From assembly GCA_029964075.1 (NCBI GenBank), contig CM057144.1, positions 6,595,281-6,659,280 of the forward strand: a stretch of 64,000 bases of DNA, read 5' to 3'. Below the pieces are notes generated by a model. The model saw nothing but the letters and a program-made list of their open reading frames with translations, was not told where the DNA came from and ran no database searches. Shown in pieces: positions 11,515 through 22,900 of the stretch. Numbering within the stretch: the first letter of the stretch is position 1; each line of letters starts with the position of its first letter. The position numbers and the translations under genes are program-made. This DNA comes from Patiria pectinifera (taxonomy: Eukaryota > Echinodermata > Asteroidea > Valvatida > Asterinidae).

Positions 11515-13761
11515 CTAATGCAGCAGGTACCTGAGCCCCCTGTTGCATAGTGGTAGGGGCAGAAGTCCATTGGTAGGCTGCTGCAGATTGTTGCATCATG
11601 GAAGGGACGTCATCAGTCCGTTGGTAGGCTGCTGCAGATTGTTGCATCATGGTTGGGACATCAGTCCGTTGGCTGGCTGCTGTAGATTGTTGCATCATGG
11701 AAGGGACGTCATCAGTCCGTTGGTAGGCTGCTGCAGATTGTTGCATTGTGGTGGGGCCATTAGTCTGTAGGTAGGCTGCTGCAGAATGTTGCATCGTGGT
11801 GGGGACATTAGTCCGTTGGTAGGCTGCTGCAGATTGTTGCATTGTGGTAGGGACGAAAGTCTGTTGGTAGGCTGCTGCAGATTGTTGCATCATGGTGGGG
11901 ACATAAGTCCGTTGGTAGGCTGCTGCAGATTGTTGCATTGTGGTGGGGACATTAGTCTGTAGGTAGGCTGCTGCAGAATGTTGCATCGTGGTGGGGACAT
12001 TAGTCCGTTGGTAGGCTGCTGCAGATTGTTGCATTGTGGTAGGGACAAAAGTCCGTTGGTAGGCTGCTGCAGATTGTTGCATTGTGGTAGGGACGAAAGT
12101 CTGTTGGTAGGCTGCTGCAGATTGTTGCATCATGGTGGGGACATAAGTCCGTTGGTAGGCTGCTGCAGATTGTTGCATTGTGGTGGGGACATTAGTCTGT
12201 AGGTAGGCTGCTGCAGAATGTTGCATCGTGGTGGGGACATCAGTCCGTTGGTAGGCTGCTGCAGATTGTTGCATTGTGGTAGGGACAAAAGTCTGTTGGA
12301 AGGCTGCTGCAGATTGTTGCATCATGGAAGGGATGTCATCAGTCCGTTGGTAGGCTGCTGCAGATTGTTGCATCATGGAAGGGACGTCATCAGTCCGTTG
12401 GTAGGCTGCTTCAGGTTGTTGCATTATGGTAGGGACATCAGTCTGTTGGCAGACTGCTGCAGATTGTTGCATCATGGAAGGGAGATTAGTCCGTTGGTAG
12501 GCTGCTGCAGATTGTTGCATCGTGGTAGGGGCATTAGTCTGTTGGCAGGCTGCTGCAGATTGTTGCATCGTGGTGGGGACATAAGTCCGTTGATAGGCTG
12601 CTGCAGATTGTTGCATTGTGGTAGGGACATAAGTCTGTTGGCAGGCTGCTGCAGATTGTTGCATCGTGGTAAGGATCACATTTGTCGCTTGGTAGGCTGG
12701 GGCAAATTGTTGCATTGTGGTGGGGACATTAGTCCATTGGCAGGCTGCTGCAGATTGTTGCATTGTGGTGGGGATATTAGTCTGTAGGTAGGCTGCTGCA
12801 GAATGTTGCATTGTGGTGGGGACATAAGTCCGTTGGTAGGCTGCTGCAGATTGTTGCATTGTGGTGGGGACATTCGTCCGTTGGTAGGCTGCTGCAGATT
12901 GTTGCATTGTGGTGGGGACATTAGTCCGTTGGTAGGCTGCTGCAGATTGTTGCATTGTGGTGGGAACTTTAGTCCGTTGGTAAGCTGCTACAGAATGTTG
13001 CATCGTGGTGGAGGCATTCGTCCGTTGGTAGGCTTCTGCAGAATGTTGCATTGTGGTGGGGACATTAGTCCGTTGGTAGGCTGCTGCAGAATGTGGCATC
13101 GTGGTGGAAACATTCGTCCATTGGTAGGCTGCTGCAGATTGTTGCATCATGGAAGGGAGATAAGCCATTTGGTAGGCTGCTGCAGATTGTTGCATTGCTG
13201 TAGGGACATAAGTCCGTTGGCAGGATGCTGCAGATTGTTGCATTGTGGTGGGGACATTCGTCCGTTGGTAAGCTGCTGCAGAATGTTGCATCGTGGTGGA
13301 GGCATTCGTCCGTTGGTAGGCTGCTGCAGAATGTTGCATTGTGGTGGGGACATTAGTCCGTTGGTAGGCTGCTGCAGAATGTTGCATCGTGGTGGGGACA
13401 TGAGTCCGTTGGTAGGCTGCTGCAGAATGTGGCAACGTGGTTGGGACATTCGTCTGTTGGTAGGCTGCTGCAGATTGTTGCATCGTGGTGGGGACATTAG
13501 TCCGTTGGTACGTTGCTTCAGATTGTTGCATTGTGGTGGGGACATAAGTCTGTTGGTACGTTGCTTCAGATTGTTGCATTGTGGTGGGGACATCAGTCTG
13601 TTGGTAAGCTGCTGCAGAATGTGGCAACGTGGTGGGGACATTCGTCCGTTGGTAGGCTGCTGCAGATTGTTGCATTGTGGTGGGGACATCAGTCTGTTGG
13701 TAGGCTGCTGCAGATTGTTGCATCGTGGTAGGAACATCAGGTTGATCACTGGCTGCTTTAG
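11515..13761 (-). CDS. Repetitive ORF of 16-residue repeats, possible exon
   Basis: The minus-strand frame is open for about 750 codons and consists almost wholly of one 16-residue repeat with consensus MQQSAAAYQRTNVPTT. A few units have 17 residues (RTDDVPSM). On the minus strand it ends ATTAG/GTAAGTACG, a perfect donor, so it may be an exon; without splicing it continues to a stop at 11489. Upstream, a further repeat unit contains an in-frame TGA near 13763. The Kozak-like start CCATGG at about 13820 is therefore cut off unless the stop is an error. I do not recognise the protein. Expression is unknown. The opposite strand is also open in long stretches because the unit length is a multiple of three, so openness alone proves little. 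Confidence 0.35.
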
Positions 13762-13820
13762 ATCATTGCATCGTGGTATGGTCATCAGGCCGTTGGCAGG
13801 CTGCTTCAGATTGTGCATCC
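11520..13820. repeat. 48-bp minisatellite, about 46-48 units
   Basis: Plus-strand units read as variants of GTTGGTAGGCTGCTGCAGAT followed by TGTTGCATTGTGGTGGGGAC and eight more bases. Units differ by substitutions and by occasional 3-bp insertions, so frame is kept. Subsets of higher-order blocks (for example 11760-11990 and 12000-12230) are nearly identical, a sign of recent unequal exchange. Confidence 0.95.
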
Positions 13821-13870
13821 ATGGTTCTTTGGATCACCGGCCCACAATTGAAAGTCCTGTTTGTCAATGA

Positions 13871-16050
13871 TTAAGGAAAAAACTGTGTCACGTTTCATTC
13901 TTTGGTGGTTTAACTTTGGAATATTTTAACAGATTTGTGAACGCACCCATGACCACTGACAAGGCAAATGGCAGGTCAAGCCTATAGTCTTAGCATTTGG
14001 GGCTCTCAATAAACCTGATTGACATTCGCATTGCACCATGGGTACAGAAAACAACCAACCAATACAGTTTATGCATAAACCAATTGGGGCAGTGAGCCAG
14101 TCATGCTTTAAAGTATTTTAAAATTGATCATTTTATAATTCATCTATTAACAAATTAAAGCATGGATTATGAGAAACAATTAGTACATGAACTTTAAATG
14201 TTTTTAAACTTTGAAAATAAAAGAAGAAATAATCTCAAAATATATTTCCAGGTTCCAGTCATCGGGCTCAGTGGAACAACAAAATTGGTCACTGCACAGT
14301 AGAAGCATGAAGCTTGACAACTTGATTGGCCAGTATTGGCATAATATTCATGTTCATGGGTAGTGAAACAGATGTCACAAAAGGGATTCACGAAAATTCT
14401 CTTGATTGTGATAAGCTTTAAAAAATGTTTGTTTTTTGTTTGTTTTTTGATAGGCTTCATTCACACATGTTACTCCCCAATTTGACGATTGGTCCCAACA
14501 TATGTTGGGATGGTCCCAACCAGAGATGCTACAGGGTCTGCTTGAAAAAAAAACCCGGAACAGCTGCTTGAAAAAAACCCAGAATTCTTTTTGTGTGAAA
14601 AAGCCACTCTGACACGAAGTCTCTGTTGTCATCTTTCTCTGGTAGCTAAACCCAGTTCCATTTATTTTTTATTTTTGCTTCTGTGGCCTTTAACTTTAAG
14701 CTGTCGGTTCGTTCAATCACTTTGAATTTTTCCATATTCCTGTTTTTTATTAGGCCTACCCGAATTTCCAACGTTTTCTAGACGAAACATGCACCATTCC
14801 ACAACACTGTCAGTGTACATGACCTTTGCACTACACAATACACGTGACGAAAAACATGGTTGGTACCCGGCGTTTTTTGTATTCACATATATCACTGCAA
14901 TTGGAAACCATCGATAACTGAAATGATAGACTTGATTTTGACTCGTGCGCTGTTGTATACTGAGTGCAGGTATCGCATGCAGGCTCGGCAACAACAAAAG
15001 ACTTGTTTTTAAGACTACCTGACTTCAAAGAACATTGTGCCATGCGTGCCCAAGGCCTGTACTCAACTCAAGAGCGCTAACGAGGTAAAAATCAACGCAT
15101 TTCCACAGCTTTTCTTCTCTTTTTCCAGTGTTTTTTATTTTTAAGCCGGAAAAAAGAACAGATAAAAAAAAAGGAATTGCAGCTAAAACTTAATCTGTAC
15201 CCATCATCGTAGTCTGAAAATTTGGGACTCTTAATACTGTGTATGATAATCCCAAATCTAAGGATAGTTTAACACAGTGCAGCTTAAGTTGGGACCATCC
15301 CAACAGATTGTCCAAACTTCAGCTGCATGGGCCGGCCCATCGTAGTCTAAAGATTTCATGGATTTGGGACTCTCAATACAGTAACGCATGTATCTATGCA
15401 ATACAAGAAAATAGACTGGCACACGGAACCAGTCCAACATCCCTTTAGTACTGCAGCTGCATCAATTAACTGTGTCAAAAGACACATCTAGTACCTACCA
15501 TCTCTGTTTCTACACATTTTCTCAAGTCAAGCAACCAGACTACTGAAGAGACATTCTTTCCAAAAAGAAATGTACATGTACTATAGAAATAAAAACAAGA
15601 AACAATTTCGGGGTACCTGTTACGTGTACATTTACATGTACCGGTACATGTATAAGGCCAAGTAGAACACTTGTGATTGGTTAGTGTTGGTGGGACCTGA
15701 ATAATTGCTGTTACCATAATTGATTGTTCTTGACCAATGCACGTGGCTTAATTGTGATACATGTACCAAACTTAGGAATGCCTTTTTGTTGTGCAAACCT
15801 GACATAAAACAGAAACCGACCCGTACCCAAATCGACTTCGGTTCGGATTTGGTCGGTCGTTTTTCCCATCATTTCAGTCGGGTCAGCTTGGCTTTGTTTT
15901 GGTTTGCCTTTTCGATTTTTGGGTCAGGTCGGTTCGGTTAAGCTATCATACGAGAAACCTGAAATAAGCCTTAAAAAAAACTGAACAGTTTGGAAACTCA
16001 GAGGGTGAAACTGAAGACAAACACTGAAGAGTCTCACAGGCCGTGCTCCA
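13871..16050. other. A/T-rich region with repeat remnants, no gene
   Basis: No supported gene. The palindrome-like TTGGTCCCAACATATGTTGG at 14491 and the related TTGGGACCATCCCAAC near 15287 are inverted copies of one element. ATCGTAGTCTGAAAATTTGG near 15208 and a similar stretch near 15340 form another pair. The rest looks unique. Confidence 0.4.
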
Positions 16051-16092
16051 CAGTGGCGTAGCCAGGAATTTTTCAGTGGGGGTACGCCACTG
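16051..16092. mobile_element. Miniature (42-bp) hAT-like element
   Basis: CAGTGGCGTAGCC at the left and GGTACGCCACTG at the right are inverted hAT-style ends with only about 17 bp between them. The flanking octamers GTGCTCCA and GTTCTCTA match at 6 of 8 positions, as for an aged 8-bp target duplication. Confidence 0.5.
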
Positions 16093-16559
16093 GTTCTCTA
16101 GCCTGAAGGGCCTACATGACGTGTATTTTGAAGACTGCATGCCCTATGCCCTCATATGCATTATTTCCTGCACGTCACATCAAGTACAAACATTTTTTCA
16201 AGACTTCGCAATGCCTGTACAATAAACTGACCAGCGTAATAAATAGTGTGACCGTACAGTGGAACTAAATTTACCACTGAATTAAACTTCTGTTTTTGTG
16301 CAAGTGGCCAGTCTGTGGAGTGTGGATTGGGATGAATGTGATTATTACAAGTACGACTGCGGTAAGGGAGTCCACCTGGGCTAGGAAAATATTGAAGCAT
16401 TTCCTATTAAGAAAACAATTAGAATTTTTTCTAAAGTCAAGTGATGTCCAGGTATGGAATTCTTTCTGAAGTCCAATTTAGGTTGAAAAGGTCATTTTTG
16501 AATGATAAAAAACACCATTGACTCTAATTTAGTAGAAACTATGAAAGACTGAGCTGAGA

Positions 16560-17045
16560 GTAGACTTTGTTTGTAGTTTATTTACGCGTTAGAAGCACAC
16601 ACACCCTTACTAGCAATGCGAAAGAAGTATCTGCTTTCTCAGACGTCTACTTTGCATGTAATTTCCAAGCTTGTTTGCACACGTTTGTATCTAAATTCCA
16701 ACATCGAAAAGATCACGTGTGCATTACGTAAGGTCCAATGCTAGCACACACAAAAACGCGCAAGTGGACGTGGCAGGTCTGGGTTGCCACGTGTGCCTTG
16801 ACTAAAGATATAAAAACGAGTGCAAATGAGCCTGGAAATTACACGAAAAGTAGACGTCTGAGCAAGCAGATACTTCTTTTCCATTTCAGATTGCTAAAGA
16901 GAATAAAATAAACTACACAACAAAGTCTGAATGTGAAAATCCAATTATTACAAAGTCCTAAATGTTTGGGTATATTATGCGGGTGTGGCCTATATTGACG
17001 GAAGTAGCCCAGTAAATTGGCCACAATTATGGGGCTAAGCTAAAG
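16560..17045. repeat. Fold-back repeat, second copy at 31625-31900 in inverse
   Basis: Inverted arms share GAAGTATCTGCTT, CTCAGACGTCTACTTT and GTAATTTCCA (left arm near 16620-16670, right arm near 16830-16880). The downstream part (GTGTGGCC, CAGTAAATTGGCCA, TTATGGGGCTA) recurs in reverse orientation at 31625-31735. Confidence 0.6.
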
Positions 17046-18509
17046 CTGAGGGGCCCGTAACAACACAACCTCAATCCTGTCAGTAGCTCTTTCTTAGGGC
17101 CGGCCTAGCTTAAATAACTCCAGCCGACATGCTCATCAGGAATTCACATGTAACGCTGGAGACAAAACTACGTTGTAAATTTATGTGAAATTGTACATGT
17201 AAGAGACCCTAAAAAGATGGCCTCCACAAACTGGTTATTTTTTTCCTATTAACTTGTAGTATCCCAACCCAGATTCCATTAAACATACGTCATAGTTTGC
17301 ACTCAGTCATGTCAGTCATTCACAAAGCCAATGATTGACTTGAAACAGAATAAATTTACTAAAATATGAAAAATGTTGATGATTTCGGTGGCTTCTTCAG
17401 AAAAACTGTCCAGTGCCACTGTACTGTCATGCACGGCTGTGTTGTGTGCTTGTGCCGATCAGCCAATCAGATTATTCTTTGAACATGTTCGAATAATTGA
17501 GGAATAATCTGATTGGCTGATCGCGCAGGGGCCAATTAAGAAGACATGATGAAAATGCGGTAATCAGTCCATAGCTATGAAACCGATAGCGCGCTAGCCA
17601 GCTAGCAGTGCAGGCCAAGAAAACACCGATAGAGAAAGAACATATTTGCAAGTTACATGTACTTTACAGAATTGATCTAGCACACAATAAACATGATAAA
17701 ACCACAACACAGCCATGACTACACCCATGAGCAGGGTTATATACATTTATAACACACCTCCTGCTTGTTCTTTATCCTGGTTGGCTGAAACGCGGTCACG
17801 TGTGATTCACTAAGATCTATAGGCTAGTGTGTGAAACTTGCGTCAGCGTGAACTAGGCATGCTAGACGCGCTTCGAGACATCGCGCGCGCGTAATTTCCA
17901 GAGTATAAGCCTAGTGAATAGAGCTATATTAAATTACTAGAGCGCTAACTCCTCATTCTTGCGCGTGGAGACACTTTGAAGCCGCTCTGGGCGCAGACAT
18001 TTTGATTTTATGTGCGTGTTTGTAGAATACAATCAAAATAGATGGATTGAATTTTAAAGTGTATACTCTAAATGCAACGCGCAAGTAGAAGATACGCAAA
18101 CAACTTAAGCACGTCATGGCGGTTCGAAAAGCATCACAGCGAAAAGCATCTGCAACTGAGGGACGCGCATATACGGAAGACGGATAGTGCCACTCAATGA
18201 GTGTGAATATATTTTTTTGGTGCGTGTGAAAATAGTTTTTTGTACAGTCACTACCACTTATGTGTGGCGGCCGCCAGAAAATAAGTGGCAGCTGCCACAT
18301 AAGTCGTCATAATAAGGCAGCCCCACCGGTCACCATTTTAATGTATGTCATATGTACATGTAACAGACTGGCACAACTTTCCTTACTTGTACTGTGATCT
18401 CCACGGTGCGCATGTAAAGCTTATGCATCGTTGGTAAAGAGATAACACAGTTCTGGAACAAATATAAGGCTGCGACCCAGGTATGTGATAGTACCTCCCT
18501 GGTTTATAC
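17046..18509. other. Intergenic, repeat remnants, one strong hairpin at 17457-17522
   Basis: No gene. A perfect 21-bp inverted repeat (arms 17457-17477 and 17502-17522, containing CAGCCAATCAGATTATTC) with a 24-bp loop could form a hairpin. GCAGGGGCCAATT plus the following 60 bp near 17526, and GCGTAATTTCCAGAGTATA near 17889, recur at 26520-26640, beyond the retrotransposon. Another inverted pair sits at 18250-18305. Confidence 0.5.
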
Positions 18510-19593
18510 TGTAACGTCTCTCTGGGGTGAGAGACATTATCAAATAAAGAGTCACTCCAGATACAAATATCTTACACACACACACTAGTACTTTATTCTG
18601 GATTATTTACATCTCAGGTCAATAGAGGGCGCACTATATATACGTGTACATGTCAGGAACTCTGTCGGGGTCAGAGCCCAGATCAACAATCTAATGCATC
18701 ATAATGCGGGAGCTCTGTGAAGGTCAGAGGCTCAGCTCAAGAACCTACTGGGGAAGAGCCCAGTACAACAATGACCAGAACTTCCATTTCTGCGCGCTTT
18801 ATATAGACTTTTGGGTGCGCGTCTTAGCCAATGGGAGCATTGGATTCTGGTCAGCTGGTAGTTATGAATAATGCATACGTGTACAAAGGCATGGGGAAAG
18901 TTCTCTATGGGAGATTTGTACACGATTGACTTAGACAATCTACTGCTGGAAGAAAGTCCGAGAGCAGTGGTTAGCGGGCGAAGTAGGATCACTCGTGGGT
19001 GCGTTACGGGGAACTGATCCTCAAGGAAAAGGGAAAGAGAATAACTTCTCGGTACATAGGCTTGTGTACAAGACTTAGTCTCTAGACTAGCTAAGATTCT
19101 ACACACTAATGCTATGGAGTAAAACTATGAGATGAAGGACGTAACCTGACCTCTAGCTACCGTAGGTCTCGGCCAGTGGGTTAGCGGGACACACTCGCTG
19201 TGGTGTACGGGGTCACTAAGGGGTGAATACACGGGTAGGGTTTAGCGAGCCACATTCGCTAAATGCTCGGGGTCAATGTGGGTCGGATGCGAGGTAAGGT
19301 GTGTGAGGGGAATTCGCATCGACTCCGGGGAAAGGTGGAGGGAAAATGGCTAAGTCCTAAGTACATGTCCCATGGCGGTGCATGTTCAATAGCTGTGAGT
19401 GCTATATGCATTGCACGCTATACAATAGCGTACTGTACAATGTACTGCACACTTGTACGTGTGTCTAAGACATCGTGGTAAAGCTTCGCGCTGTGTGAGG
19501 GCACACAGGATCGCTGCAAGCATTACGTTGTGTACGGAGTGGAATGGATTGGTTGGGAAAGAAGTAAACTACGCAATTCGCGGGAACGCAACA
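18510..19593 (-). repeat. 3' LTR of the Ty3/gypsy element
   Basis: 1,084 bp, near-identical to 25015-26090 apart from an 8-bp extra stretch (CAGCTGGT, near 18850) and a few substitutions. On the minus strand it has TATATAAA at 18798-18805 and AATAAA at 18592-18597. ORFs of 72 and 124 aa inside are LTR sequence repeated in the other copy, not separate genes. Confidence 0.95.
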
Positions 19594-19606
19594 CTATCTC
19601 CCCCTA
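19594..19606 (-). other. Polypurine tract
   Basis: On the minus strand TAGGGGGAGATAG abuts the 3' LTR, the usual place for plus-strand DNA priming. Confidence 0.75.
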
Positions 19607-19926
19607 GTTTTTACAACGTCCTCGTTGTAATAAAAGGAATTACTGAATAACAAGAGTAAGGGAAAAGCAAAGATAAATGGAGCGCTAAAAACATGCAAAA
19701 AGTGTAAAACTGAAAGGAGGATAAGAAAACAAACACACGCACGGTTACATTTCCTTTAAATGCGGATAAATGAGAGAAAATCAAAACAAAAAGAAGGTAA
19801 ATATTCATCTAAAACGACGAAAATAAAAGTTCAGTGTCCATAGCGATGGAGGGTGAAACACTGAGTTCATTCACTCGGCGCAGTTCATCGACCATGAATA
19901 AGCGTCGTGAAAATGGAGGTGGGAGA

Positions 19927-22900
19927 CTAGAAATAATCCTGAAGTCTCGCTGGCCTTCTCTTAGAACGGGTACTCCTCTCTGACAAGGGCGAAGTTCCTG
20001 TCGCAGAGGGCGCTACAGTTGGTGTCGGGGAAACAGATACTGTAGCGGGCGGGGCTGAGGACGGGGCGTTAGCGCGTTTGGTGCTGGATGTTTTCCTGGC
20101 GTTACTGCGGGGGACAGCATCATCCTTTGAAAGAGAACCCTTCTCCATCAAAGTTTTACGAAGGTCCAGCATCCATTTTGGGACCTCGTCACTGAGATAC
20201 TGCTTAAGTCGGTCATGGTGAAGAATTTTTGTTCTTCCCCGTTGCTTGAACCGGACTTCAAACAGAAGATCACTCAATGTTCTGAGAATGACACAGGGGC
20301 CTGCCCATTTAGTTTGTTTTAGCTTGGGAGATAACCCAGGGGTTTTTGTGCTGTCTCGCATGTACACCAAGTCACCAATTTGATAGTTCCTTTGGGAAAC
20401 TCGGGGATCGTGGTCTTTCCTCTGTCTTTCAGCGGATTTACCAAGATGTTGACGAACCAGATGATGGACCGTTTCCATCCTTTTCCTCACGGATGCAACA
20501 TACTCGCATTCATCTGGAGGTTGGTCCTCTGTGTTGGGGCCACCGAGTACAAGCGCAATTGGTAGATGGGTTTCTCGACCTAACATAAGCATATTAGGCG
20601 AGTAACCTGTAGATTCATGCTGGCAACTTCTGTACGCTGAAGTTAGAAGCGGGAGGTGGATGTCCCAATTGCGTTGGTCACTGTCAACATACACTGCGAT
20701 CATGTCAACCAGAACTTGATTGAATCTCTCCGCCTGTCCATTGGCGGATGGATGGTATGGGGAAGTTCGAGTCTTGTGGATTTCCAACAGCTTACAAACT
20801 TGTTGCATGAGATGAGACTCATAAGTTCGGCCTTGGTCGGAGTGAATGTCAAGGGGTGGGCCAAAACGGGAAATATATTCGTAGACGATTTTATGAGCCA
20901 CCGTCTCTGCCTTTTGGTCGGGAATCGGATAAGCTTCCATCCACTTTGTGAATTGGTCACCGACTAAAAGGATGTATTTGTTCCCATTGTCACTGATAGG
21001 GAATGGACCAAGGATGTCCGTGACCAGTCTGTCCATCGGTGCGCCGACTCGATAATCCTCGAGGTGTGCTCTGGGGGTTGTGTGTGGCCTTTTGCGGGCA
21101 CCACACTTAGCACACTTGCGGACCCAGTCACAAACTGTTTCCTTAAGCCTGTACCAGTAGAACTGGCATTTGATTTTCTGAGCAGTTTTCTTCACCCCGA
21201 GGTGAGCAGAGGTGACGGCGTCGTGTGCAGCTTGAAGAACGGCCCTCTGCAGTTCTCGAGGAATCACAAGTTGCAGGTAAGATTGGGTCTGATCAGGAGT
21301 CACCCATCTTTTAAAAAGAACACCATCTTTCAGCACCAGCTGTTGCCATAGCAACCACAAGTTCCTAGTGGCGGGACTTTCACGTGCTATCTGGTCTCTG
21401 CTTGGTCTCTCAGGTGATTTGGTCATCAACTCCATGATGATCTTCAGGTCTGGATCTGCTCTCTGCAGTTTAGCTATTTCCTCTGTCGTGTAGCCACCGA
21501 CCCAAGATGTGGCTCGTCCGGCGCTGGGACCGGCGGGGGCGCTAGAAGGGGCACGATCACTCGTGGCCTCACCATCTTGGTCATCTTGCTGTCCAGTTCG
21601 ATTCGATTGTTCTGCAAGTTGCTGCCCGGTACTTGAACCGGCATCGGCATCCTTTTGCGGGATGCAGGGCGCGTTGCAGTTCAACTCTCTTCCAGCTGAA
21701 TCAGAGGATTTTGTAGCAGGTTTAGTTCGGTTGTTCGGCCGTACTACCCGAATGGCTGTGGGCAAATTGGCTTGCCCGGGAGTTTCTCCAGTAGGCGTGG
21801 CTGTGTGCGAAAAACGACCTTTGAACTGTCCATCGTCAAAGTCGCTGCAGGTAAACTCACTGCACGAGCGCCAAATAAGTTTACCAATGCTACACACAGG
21901 AACCAGTAGGAGGGTTACCAACGTTGCCATCAGTACGAGGACTGTCCGTGGGGATATGGGTTTGGCCTGAGGGTTGACGTCATTGCTCGAGGGCTGATCG
22001 TCAGCAGCTGAAGTTCTCTTTGGGAATTGAACTTCAGCGGAGGTAGCGTTTACTCGTCTGGTCGAAAGGGGGACCACATCGTCGACTTTCGAAAAATCGG
22101 ACCACAGCTCGCTTTTGGCTTTGCACTTCTCGCAACCGCCGCAGGGGAGTTCAGCGAGTATGGTCGTTCCGTCGTAGCACGGACAATCGTCAGGGTCACA
22201 TGGCACCCTAGAGAGGGCATCTGCGTTGCCATGTTTCCTCTCTGGTCGATGTTCGATTTTGAAGTCGAACTGAGACAAGATTTGAAGCCATCTTGCCATC
22301 TGATCGACAGGCTCACGAAAAGACATGACCCATCGAAGAGCGCTGTGGTCAGTTCTGATGAGGAACTGTTTGCCCAGTAGGTAGTGTCGGAAGTACTGAA
22401 GGAAGGTGACGATTGCGAGGAGTTCTCTCCTCGTGGTGCAGTAGCGACGCTGCGGCTTTGTCATCGACCGACTAGCATATGCTATCGGCCGTTCTTCCTC
22501 CCTCTGGGTCCGATCACACCACTGGAGTTGCGATAGAGTAGCACCGATGCCACTATCTGAAGCATCGGTATCAATGATGAATAACCCATCATCATTGGGG
22601 TATGACATGACTTCGTTGCCGGTGAGGGCGGCCTTTAATTTCTCAAAAGCCGCTTGACAGTCATGAGTCCACTTAAACGTCTGTCCGGCCTCTAACAGAC
22701 GATGTAAGGGGCTGGCTATCGTGGCGAATTGGGCTATGAACCTACGGTAGTAAGAACAAAGTCCCAGGAAAGAGCGTATTTCAGTTATGTTCTTGGGGGT
22801 GGGCCAGTTCTGCACAGCAGAAACTTTACTAGGGTCTGGTTTGACACCATCTGGTGTGATGATGTGACCGAGGAACAGAACTTCCGTCTGGAAGAGTTCA

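Noticed and set aside
11520-13820. CRISPR-like array
   Set aside because: Units are contiguous without unique spacers, and the DNA is animal.
11543-13870. Plus-strand ORFs (up to 355 aa) over the 48-bp minisatellite
   Set aside because: They are the antisense of the repeat, interrupted several times; the minus frame is longer and ends at a splice donor.
18732-19106. 124-aa ORF, with a copy at 25304-25603
   Set aside because: Inside the LTRs, length not kept between the two copies.
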